From Eubacterium limosum (GTDB lineage Bacteria > Bacillota > Clostridia > Eubacteriales > Eubacteriaceae), in NCBI RefSeq assembly GCF_000807675.2, contig NZ_CP019962.1:4189157-4253156 (forward strand): DNA of 64,000 nucleotides. Direction: 5' to 3'. This document shows, one piece after another, positions 17,027 through 24,566 of this stretch (position 1 is its first letter; each line of letters opens with the position of its first letter). Position numbers and translations under genes: made by a program. The notes below the pieces were generated by a model that saw only the letters and a program-made list of their open reading frames with translations, made no database searches and had not been told where the DNA came from.

Positions 17027-18338
17027 ATCCGACCTCCTGTAAATTTTTAATAATTCCTGCTTCCATCAAGCGCTGCAGGGTAAGCAGCAGACCGAGCTTT
17101 CCATGATAATGGGTGAGCCCGCCCTGAAAATAAGCGATGTATGGTTCGCGCATGGGGGCGTCAGCGCTGAGCTCAATGGACGAGCCCTGAATAAAAGCGC
17201 CGGCTGCCATGATAATCGGGCAGTTATAGCCTGGCATATCCCAGGGTTCTGGCGTCACAAAGGAGTCCACCGGCGCTGCCTCCTGGACCGCGCGGCAGAA
17301 TACCTTAACAGCCTCAGGCTCACAAAGCTTGATGCTCTGGATAATATCGCTGCGGTAATCTTCTACCCCCGGGCAGACCCCAAAGCCAAGCTTATCATAG
17401 ACCGCTGCCATCAGCACAGCGGTTTTTATGGCCTGCGCGACTACTGTCGGGGCCAGAAAAAGCCCCTGGAGCAGGGTGCGGTTAATGTCCAGCGTAGCGC
17501 CTGTTTCCTTGGCGACACCCGGCGCCGCCAGGCGGCAGGCCGCCATATAGACATATTTTTCTTTTCCCGCAACGTAGCCGCCAGTCGGGGCCAGGCCGCC
17601 GCCCGGGTTTTTGATGAGCGATCCGGCCATGAGATCTGCGCCCACGGCCACAGGCTCTTTATAATCGAGAAATTCGCCGTAGCAGTTATCCACAAACACC
17701 ACCACATCCGGCTTAATGGCCTTTATCTTCGCGATAATTTCCTCCATATCCGAAATCTTAAGGGCCTTGCGCCAGCTGTATCCGGTTGAACGCTGCATAT
17801 AAATCATTTTTGTGTTTTCATGGATACTGGACAGAACTTTTTCCTCGTCGATTTTTCCATCCTCTGTCAGCTCAATCTGCTTGTAGTTTACCCCAAAATC
17901 CTTAAGGGTACCATTTCCAGCGTCCGCATCCTCAATACCGATAACAGTGCGCAGGGTATCATAGGGGCTTCCCGTAATGGATAAAAGCTCATCCCCAGGC
18001 CGCAGAACACCGTAAAGGCAAAGCGAAATGGCGTGGGTGCCCGATGAAATATGGGGTCTCACCAGCGCGTCCTCCGCTCCAAAGATATCGGCGTAAATAG
18101 TCTCCACCACCTCACGGCCTACATCGTCATAGCCATAGCCCGTTGCCGGATGGAAGTGGCGGTCGCTCAGGTTTGCGCGCTGCATTGCCTTGATCACCTT
18201 ATACTGATGGTACTCTGCCTTTTCATCAAGCTCCGTAAGGCGCGGCTTTATCTCTGCCTCCACCTTATCCACAAAACAGATAACATCCTCTGAAATATTA
18301 AATTCTTCTTTTAAATAAGCGTTTTTCGTGTTCTCCAT
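17016..18338 (-). CDS. methionine gamma-lyase-like PLP protein (aluminium-resistance/YnbB family)
   Basis: About 440 residues of the Cys/Met metabolism PLP family branch annotated as aluminium-resistance protein. Features seen: RHFHPATGYGYDDVGRE near the N-terminus, RPHISSGTHAISL, the cofactor loop SITGSPYDTLRT, the aspartate strand VVVFVDNCYGEF, and the PLP-lysine region LMAGSLIKNPGGG. The biochemical reaction is not established. ATGs at 18350 and 18338 are both possible; the second has AAGGA close upstream. The coding end overlaps the methyltransferase gene, so the two are probably co-transcribed. Confidence 0.87.
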   Translation of the reverse strand: MENTKNAYLKEEFNISEDVICFVDKVEAEIKPRLTELDEKAEYHQYKVIKAMQRANLSDRHFHPATGYGYDDVGREVVETIYADIFGAEDALVRPHISSGTHAISLCLYGVLRPGDELLSITGSPYDTLRTVIGIEDADAGNGTLKDFGVNYKQIELTEDGKIDEEKVLSSIHENTKMIYMQRSTGYSWRKALKISDMEEIIAKIKAIKPDVVVFVDNCYGEFLDYKEPVAVGADLMAGSLIKNPGGGLAPTGGYVAGKEKYVYMAACRLAAPGVAKETGATLDINRTLLQGLFLAPTVVAQAIKTAVLMAAVYDKLGFGVCPGVEDYRSDIIQSIKLCEPEAVKVFCRAVQEAAPVDSFVTPEPWDMPGYNCPIIMAAGAFIQGSSIELSADAPMREPYIAYFQGGLTHYHGKLGLLLTLQRLMEAGIIKNLQEVGYDQ

Positions 18339-18415
18339 ATTTTCCTTCATTCTTGTACTCTGAACCAAACTCTCAGTTCAGTCTAACATATTTTTAGTTT
18401 TTTGTGTAGTCCCTT

Positions 18416-20197
18416 TTAAAATTCTTCATTAAGATCGCTGTCTTCTGTATAAAGCTGATAAAGGTCGTGATAAATACCGCCCCTTGACATCAGCTCCCTG
18501 TGGGTTCCCTGCTCTACAATGCCATCCTCTGTGAGCACCAGAATAATATCGGCGTTGCGAATGGTGGTCAGGCGGTGGGCGATGGTAAAGGTGGTACGGC
18601 CGACGGTCAGTTTCTCAAGGGATTGCTGCACAATCCGCTCACTTTCATTATCCAGTGCTGAGGTGGCCTCATCAAGAATCAGGATCGGCGGATTTTTTAA
18701 AAAGACCCGTGCGATGCTGATACGCTGTTTTTGACCGCCGGAAAGTTTAACACCACGCTCACCAACATAGGTATCGTAGCCCTCTGGCAGGCCCATGATA
18801 AAATCGTGGGCGCCCGCCTGTTTTGCCGCCGTCTCAACCGCGTCTTTGTCCGCCCCGGGCAGACCGTACGCAATATTCTCAAAGACCGAGCCGGCAAAGA
18901 GGTAGACCTCCTGCTGTACCATGCCGATTTCAGAACGCAGCGAATGCAGGGTTAAATCCTTAATATCCTGCCCGTCAATGAGAATCCGGCCAGAGGTCAC
19001 ATCGTAAAAACGGGGGATCAGGTTACAAAGCGTACTCTTGCCGCTGCCAGAGGGGCCGATCAGGGCAATGTTTTTTCCCGGCTCCACATGCAGGTCAATG
19101 TTGGACAGCACCTCGGTATGATCATCGGAATACATAAAACCGACATGGTCAAATCGGATATCGCCTTTAACATTTTTCAACTTTTTGGCGCCCGGCGTGT
19201 CCACAATTTCCAAAGGCTCGTCCATAATTTCGATAAAACGCTCGATACCTGTCATGCCCCGCTGAAACTGCTCGGTAAACTCAACGACCCGGCGGATCGA
19301 GGTGAGCAGTGTCGTGACGTAGAGCAGGTAAGCCATCAAGTCACCCGGCGTGATCTTTCCGTCAATCATAAACAATGAGCCGGCAACAACGACCACAATA
19401 TACATAACACCGTCAAACAGACGGGTCATGGTCTGAAACCCGGCCATATAACGGTACATCATTTTTTTAATGTTCAGAAATCCTGCGTTGCCCTCATTAA
19501 ACTTTTCTTCTTCAATGGCTTCGTTGGCAAAGGATTTAACGACCCGTACCCCCAGCAGGCTGTCCTCTACCTGCGCGTTGATATCGCCAGTGACCACACG
19601 GCCCATTTTAAAAGCCCGGCGCATCCGTTTATTAAACCAGATGGAGCACAGCAGCATAATGGGAATGACCGCAAAGATAATCAGGGTGAGCGTGACATTC
19701 ACATTGGCTAAAATGATGAATGATACGGTGATTTTCAGGGCAGCGATAAAAAATTCTTCGGGACAGTGGTGGGCAAACTCTGTCACGTCGAACAAATCGC
19801 TGGTAATCCTGGCCATAATCTGGCCCACTTTTGTATTGCTGTAATAGGAAAAGGAGAGCTTTTGAAGATGCTCAAACAAATCCCGCCGCATATCCGTCTC
19901 GATCCTCGCGCCCATCACATGGCCAATGTTTGCCATGAAATAGTTGGCAGCCGCGTCAATCAGCCTCAAAATCAGATAAAAAAGCCCCACGTAAAGAATG
20001 AGCTTCACGGACAGGCTGGCCATGTCATTCATACCCTTGTCGGTAATAAAGCGCACAATCAGCGGCAATACCAGCTCACAGATCGTCGTCAGCGCTGCGC
20101 AGAAAAGGTCCAGCGCCAGTACCCATCGGTACTTCTTAAAATAGGGCGCAAACCTCTTGATCAGGTATCCTGTGCTTATTTGTTTTGTCTCTTCCAT
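18416..20197 (-). CDS. ABC transporter, fused permease and ATPase (exporter type)
   Basis: About 593 residues. Six membrane helices (about residues 20-310) are followed by an ATPase domain with GPSGSGKSTL, the signature LSGGQKQRISIARVF and Walker B LILDEATSALD, the standard half-transporter of the MsbA/LmrA type that works as a dimer. The substrate, lipid or drug, cannot be told. The start ATG at 20197 has GGGAGA upstream; a TTG 36 nt earlier is unlikely. No partner half-transporter is adjacent, so a homodimer is inferred. Confidence 0.9.
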   Translation of the reverse strand: MEETKQISTGYLIKRFAPYFKKYRWVLALDLFCAALTTICELVLPLIVRFITDKGMNDMASLSVKLILYVGLFYLILRLIDAAANYFMANIGHVMGARIETDMRRDLFEHLQKLSFSYYSNTKVGQIMARITSDLFDVTEFAHHCPEEFFIAALKITVSFIILANVNVTLTLIIFAVIPIMLLCSIWFNKRMRRAFKMGRVVTGDINAQVEDSLLGVRVVKSFANEAIEEEKFNEGNAGFLNIKKMMYRYMAGFQTMTRLFDGVMYIVVVVAGSLFMIDGKITPGDLMAYLLYVTTLLTSIRRVVEFTEQFQRGMTGIERFIEIMDEPLEIVDTPGAKKLKNVKGDIRFDHVGFMYSDDHTEVLSNIDLHVEPGKNIALIGPSGSGKSTLCNLIPRFYDVTSGRILIDGQDIKDLTLHSLRSEIGMVQQEVYLFAGSVFENIAYGLPGADKDAVETAAKQAGAHDFIMGLPEGYDTYVGERGVKLSGGQKQRISIARVFLKNPPILILDEATSALDNESERIVQQSLEKLTVGRTTFTIAHRLTTIRNADIILVLTEDGIVEQGTHRELMSRGGIYHDLYQLYTEDSDLNEEF

Positions 20198-20297
20198 AGA
20201 TTCTCCCTTCACTCCAGCATTAAAAAATTCCAAAGGCTGTCAGAGCCGTTGGAATTTTCAAATTAACAACAACCTGATTATAACACAAAAAACTTTT

Positions 20298-20335
20298 TTG
20301 ATAAATGGTTATTCTTAAATAAGAGAGGGTATATA
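20298..20335 (+). promoter_or_regulatory. candidate promoter/operator of the encapsulin operon
   Basis: TTGATA at 20298-20303 is followed by the inverted repeat TTATT CTTA AATAA (20309-20322) and an AT-rich TATATAT stretch at 20330. The repeat resembles Fur/PerR-type AT boxes only loosely. Iron or peroxide control would suit the cargo but is inference. Confidence 0.35.
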
Positions 20336-20369
20336 TCATTGCAGATAAATTGAAAGGAGTGAACAGATT

Positions 20370-20732
20370 ATGCCAGCATTTGGAGATCCGTTTGCAGGAA
20401 ACGTAGAAAGAAAAATGACCAAGAAGGAATTGGCACAGGCCATCCGTCTTGATCTCGCAGGAGAACTGGAAGCCATTTATTTATATGACGCCCATGTACA
20501 GGCAACCGACAATGTCGTTGCCAAGAAAGTACTGGCCGATATTCGCGACGAAGAAAAAGCCCACATTGGAGAATTAACCACTCTGATGCGTTACTTAGAC
20601 CCTGAAGAAGCAAAGCTTTTTGAAGATGGTGCCGAAGAAGTACATGAAATGATGGAAGATTTAGGCATCGCAACTGGAAGCAGCGACGCTCAGTCCCCTG
20701 AAGGTGCTACCATCGGCAGTCTCATTGAGTAG
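20370..20732 (+). CDS. encapsulated ferritin-like protein (encapsulin cargo)
   Basis: 120 residues. Residues about 17-85 form two helices with the iron ligands of encapsulated ferritins: Glu in AGELEAIYLYDAHV and Glu/His in RDEEKAHIGEL. This is a demi-ferritin that must dimerise to build the diiron site. The C-terminus, after a flexible stretch, ends ATIGSLIE, matching the short TxGSL cargo-loading peptide that docks inside encapsulin shells. Its job is inferred to be iron oxidation and storage within the shell encoded next door, 12 nt downstream. Confidence 0.93.
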   Translation: MPAFGDPFAGNVERKMTKKELAQAIRLDLAGELEAIYLYDAHVQATDNVVAKKVLADIRDEEKAHIGELTTLMRYLDPEEAKLFEDGAEEVHEMMEDLGIATGSSDAQSPEGATIGSLIE

Positions 20733-20744
20733 GAGGCGTTTTAC

Positions 20745-21554
20745 ATGGATTATTTAGCAAGAACGACTGCTCCCTTCGGCGATGACCTTTGGGAACAGAT
20801 TGACAGCACCGTAGTGGAAGCCGCCAAGAAATGTATTGTCGGCCGCCGCTTTTTGCCTCTTTACGGCCCTTTAGGCGCCGGAATCCAGGGCGTTAATGTT
20901 GATGCCCAGACAAAAGAAGAAGAATTTGAAGATGACTTTGTGCGCACTACCGGCAGAAAATTTATTGAACTGCCGCAGCTCTACGCCGATTTTATGATTT
21001 TATGGCGCGATCTGGAAGCCAGCCAGAGAATGGGTACTCCCATTGATCTGTCCGCTGTCGCCAGAGCCGCACAGGCTTTAGCTAAAGCTGAAGATAAAAT
21101 GATCTTTTTTGGCAATAAAGCCTTAGGTCTCGAAGGTCTTTTAAACGCCCAGGGCGTTACCACAATGAAGCGTGAAGACTGGGGCACCGGCGAAAATGCC
21201 TTTTCAAACATTGCTGCCGCTGCTGCCCTTTTAGACGAAAAAGGCATCATCGGCCGTTATTCTCTGGCTATGGGTCCAGACCTGTACTACCAGCTGCAGC
21301 GTATCCAGCCAGGTACCGGAATGATGGAAATTGACCGTATTCGCGAGCTGTTAGGTGGACGTGTATTCAAGAGCAACACACTGGCAGGCAAAGCCCTTCT
21401 GGTCTGCTCCGAAGCACAGTACATGGATCTGGCCGTTGGCCAGGATATGGCAGCTTCCTATCTTGAGCTGGTTGACTTGAATCATCATTTCAGAATTCTC
21501 GAAACCGTTGCCCTCCGTGTTAAAAACGGAGAAGCCATTGTCGTTTTCGAATAA
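20745..21554 (+). CDS. encapsulin nanocompartment shell protein
   Basis: 269 residues, the normal length for a family 1 (T=1) encapsulin with the HK97 capsid fold. The N-terminal DYLARTTAPFGDDLWEQID and the RRFLPLYGPLG segment are characteristic, as are YADFMILWRDLEA and a C-terminal GKALLVCSEAQYMDLAVGQ. It self-assembles into a hollow protein shell. The upstream ferritin-like gene carries the matching loading tag, so the pair forms a mineral-storing compartment. The ribosome site TAGGAGG lies eight bases ahead. It ends at a terminator shared with trkH. Confidence 0.96.
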   Translation: MDYLARTTAPFGDDLWEQIDSTVVEAAKKCIVGRRFLPLYGPLGAGIQGVNVDAQTKEEEFEDDFVRTTGRKFIELPQLYADFMILWRDLEASQRMGTPIDLSAVARAAQALAKAEDKMIFFGNKALGLEGLLNAQGVTTMKREDWGTGENAFSNIAAAAALLDEKGIIGRYSLAMGPDLYYQLQRIQPGTGMMEIDRIRELLGGRVFKSNTLAGKALLVCSEAQYMDLAVGQDMAASYLELVDLNHHFRILETVALRVKNGEAIVVFE

Positions 21555-21592
21555 CTTAAATTTAGCATACTACTTTCCCTTAAAGATTAAAA

Positions 21593-21624
21593 AAAGCATG
21601 GACTCCCCCAAGTCCATGCTTTTT
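21593..21624. terminator. bidirectional terminator between encapsulin and trkH
   Basis: AAAGCATGGACT/AGTCCATGCTTT 12-bp stem with a six-base C-rich loop, flanked by A and T runs, between convergent stop codons. Confidence 0.93.
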
Positions 21625-21633
21625 ATTTGTTTT

Positions 21634-23079
21634 TTAGTTTTTCCATGTGTGCGGCGCAAACAGCATTAAAATCGGAAAAATTTCCAGGCGTCCGGCCAGC
21701 ATGTTAAAACAGAGCACCAGCTTGGATACCACTGAAAAATTCGAAAAATTCTCAATGGGCCCAATGGCGTTAAAGCCTGGGCCGACATTATTAATACAGG
21801 TCGCTACCGCTGAAAAGTTCGTCAGAAAGTCATACTGGTCAAGGGAAAGCACCAGCAGCGAAGCTGCAAAGATCAGAATATAAACCGCCAGATAGGTGTA
21901 AACACTGGCAACCACCTGTGCTCCCAGGGGCTTGTCCTCAAATTTGACCGTTGTGACCTGGCGGGGACGGATCATTTTTTTAAGCTCATTGGCCGCTGTT
22001 TTAGCAATAATCAACCAGCGCGAAACCTTGATCCCACCGCCTGTAGAACCGGCGCAGGCGCCGATAAACATCAGAAAGAGCAGAATATATTTTGAAAAGC
22101 TCGGCCATAAGTCAAAATTGGTCGTGGCGAAGCCCGTCGTTGTGATAATAGAGGCAACCTGAAAGGATGAATACCTCAGCGTCTCCAAAACACGGTTTCC
22201 ATACTGCGGCAGAAGGTCAATGGTAATCAGCGCAATGGCCACTGCCACAATGCCAATAAACCAGCGAAGCTCCTCGCTTTTAAAGAATTCTTTTCCCTTT
22301 TTAATAAACACCAGATGGTAAAGATTAAAATTTACAGCGAACATGAGCATAAAAATTGTCAGGACCACATCAATATAAGCGCTGTTATAATAGGCAATGC
22401 TGTCATTCTTTAAAGAATATCCGCCTGTACCGGCTGTCCCCATAGCGTTGATGATGCTGTCGAACAGCGGCATGCCCCCGACAACCAGCAAAAGGATCAG
22501 CAGGATTGTCATTCCCAGATAAATGCCATACAGAATTCTTACCGTCGGACGCACCTTGGAAACCAGCTTTTCCACAGAGGTACCAGGCATTTCCGCCCGC
22601 ATGAGATAGATGGAATTCCCTTCTGTTTTCGGCATAATGGTCAGGACAAAAACCAATATCCCCATACCGCCGATCCAGTGGGTAAAGCTGCGCCAGAACA
22701 GCATGCTGTTGGGCAGGGCCTCTATGTTCGTCAAAATGGTGGAGCCTGTGGTGGTAAAACCCGAAACTGATTCAAAAAAGCTGTCTACCAGCGAAGGGAT
22801 CTGGCCGCTTAAAAAGAACGGCAGCCCACCGAAAAAGGACATGACAAGCCATGAAAGCGCCACTACCACAAACCCCTCACGGGCATAGAAATTCCGGTAT
22901 TCCGGCATTTTGTTGCTGAGTATAAAGCCCAGGGATATCAGTATAAACATGGGAATAACAAACCAGACAATGGTGTCGGTCTCTCCATAGACAAGCGCCA
23001 CAATAATCGCCAGCAGCATCAGCGCCGCCTCACTCTTCATCATATTCCCAATGACGTAAAAAACCATTCGATAATTCAT
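21634..23079 (-). CDS. trkH: potassium uptake protein TrkH/KtrB type
   Basis: 481 residues with about ten membrane segments and four pore-loop repeats typical of the family, including SGFTTTGSTIL, GTAGTGGYS, TTGFATTNFD and CINNVGPGFNAIG. It is the K+-translocating subunit of a sodium- or proton-linked uptake system. It is preceded ten bases upstream by trkA, which encodes its gating ring, so the two form a complete Trk system in one operon. Confidence 0.94.
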   Translation of the reverse strand: MNYRMVFYVIGNMMKSEAALMLLAIIVALVYGETDTIVWFVIPMFILISLGFILSNKMPEYRNFYAREGFVVVALSWLVMSFFGGLPFFLSGQIPSLVDSFFESVSGFTTTGSTILTNIEALPNSMLFWRSFTHWIGGMGILVFVLTIMPKTEGNSIYLMRAEMPGTSVEKLVSKVRPTVRILYGIYLGMTILLILLLVVGGMPLFDSIINAMGTAGTGGYSLKNDSIAYYNSAYIDVVLTIFMLMFAVNFNLYHLVFIKKGKEFFKSEELRWFIGIVAVAIALITIDLLPQYGNRVLETLRYSSFQVASIITTTGFATTNFDLWPSFSKYILLFLMFIGACAGSTGGGIKVSRWLIIAKTAANELKKMIRPRQVTTVKFEDKPLGAQVVASVYTYLAVYILIFAASLLVLSLDQYDFLTNFSAVATCINNVGPGFNAIGPIENFSNFSVVSKLVLCFNMLAGRLEIFPILMLFAPHTWKN

Positions 23080-23088
23080 ATTGCCGTC

Positions 23089-24453
23089 CTATTCCCTGCT
23101 GTCCAGTATGTCCTTCAGATGCTTCAGGCTCTGGGTTGTGGTAACCACAACCACATTATCCCCCGTTTCCATGACGGCATCGCCGTTCGGGAAAATAATG
23201 CGTCCCTTTCGGATAATACAGGCAATCAGGTTGTTTTTACGGATATTGAGCTCGCGCAAAGGGCGTCCCACAAAGCCCGAATCCCGTGTTACCGGGAATT
23301 CGATGGCCTCGGCCTGTCCGTCGACAATTTTATACAAGGTGCGGATACTGTTATCCTCAGTGGTCTCCATGGCCCTTACATAGCGGACAATGTGGTTGGC
23401 CGTCAGCATTTTAGGTGAGATAACACTCTCGATCCCCACGTCCTGCATGATCTTGAGCAGCGGAATCCGGTTAACCTTGGTAATAATCTTTTCGACCTTC
23501 TGGGTGCCTGCGTACATCGAAAGGATGATATTTTCCTCGTCGTTATCGGTCAGCGCCACACAGGCGTCCACGTTGCGGATTCCCTCCTCGGTTAAAACCG
23601 CCTGATCCGTTCCATCGCCATAAACCACGGTCGCTTTTGGCAAAAGCTCACTCAGCTCCCGGCTCCTCTGTTTATTCAGCTCGACAATCTTGACATTAAC
23701 CTTCAGACTTATCAGCTGTCTGGCCAGATAATAAGCGATTTTCCCCCCGCCGATGATCATAACCTTACGGATTTTATGGCTGATAATGCCCGTTTCCTTA
23801 AAAAAGAGGTCCAGCTCCTTGGAAGTGGCCGAAATAAAAATCTTATCCCCGCACTGCATGACAAAATCACCGTCCGGTATGATCACTTCGCCTTTGCGCT
23901 CAACCGCGCAGATCAGGATATTAGCCTTAAAAAAACTCGAAAGCCCAGCAATGGCCTTTCCGTTCAACTTTGAGTTTGGCTGAATCCTCACCGCGACCAA
24001 ATCAACTCGGCCCTTTGAAAAAGAATCGACCTCCAGGGCCTGCGGCAGCCTTAAAACACGAAAAATTTCATTGGCCGCCTCAAATTCCGGATTAATGGAC
24101 ATGCTGAGGCCCAGCTCATCCCGCATGTAAACCAGCAGCTTTGTGTACTGAGGATTACGGACCCTCGCGATGGTGTGCTTCGCGCCCATTTTTTTTGCCA
24201 GCATGCAGCTTAAAATATTCATCTCATCGCCAGAGGTTACGGCTATAAAAAGATCGGCCGTTGCCACCCCCGCCTGCTGCAATACATCGTAGGAACCGCC
24301 GTTTCCGCAGATCCCCATCACATCATAGGCATTGACAACATTCTCAATGACCCGTTCATCGTTGTCGACGATAATAATATCGTGTCCTTCTCTTGCTAGC
24401 TGAACCGTCAGTGTGGTGCCGACTTTACCATTTCCCACAACGACAATTTTCAT
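23089..24453 (-). CDS. trkA: Trk system potassium uptake regulator TrkA
   Basis: 454 residues: two tandem RCK/TrkA_N Rossmann domains, each with a nucleotide motif (VVVGNGKVG at the N-terminus, MIIGGGKIAYYLA about residue 235), each followed by a TrkA_C domain. It forms the cytosolic NAD(H)/ATP-binding ring that gates TrkH. It is the first gene of the operon. A TTGTTT...TAAGAT pair lies upstream near 24520-24550, only a weak promoter call. Confidence 0.95.
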   Translation of the reverse strand: MKIVVVGNGKVGTTLTVQLAREGHDIIIVDNDERVIENVVNAYDVMGICGNGGSYDVLQQAGVATADLFIAVTSGDEMNILSCMLAKKMGAKHTIARVRNPQYTKLLVYMRDELGLSMSINPEFEAANEIFRVLRLPQALEVDSFSKGRVDLVAVRIQPNSKLNGKAIAGLSSFFKANILICAVERKGEVIIPDGDFVMQCGDKIFISATSKELDLFFKETGIISHKIRKVMIIGGGKIAYYLARQLISLKVNVKIVELNKQRSRELSELLPKATVVYGDGTDQAVLTEEGIRNVDACVALTDNDEENIILSMYAGTQKVEKIITKVNRIPLLKIMQDVGIESVISPKMLTANHIVRYVRAMETTEDNSIRTLYKIVDGQAEAIEFPVTRDSGFVGRPLRELNIRKNNLIACIIRKGRIIFPNGDAVMETGDNVVVVTTTQSLKHLKDILDSRE

Positions 24454-24566
24454 TCCATTCCTCCGTCATTTTTACGTTATTTTTATGCAATCTTTATATG
24501 ATTTTTCATTTTCTTTATACTATCTTAACATAAAATAAAAAATAAACAAGGTATTGACAGAAAATG

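Noticed and set aside
20309-20322. Claim of a true PerR or Fur box ahead of the encapsulin operon.
   Set aside because: The repeat has only five-base arms and differs from both consensus sequences; kept as a weak candidate only.
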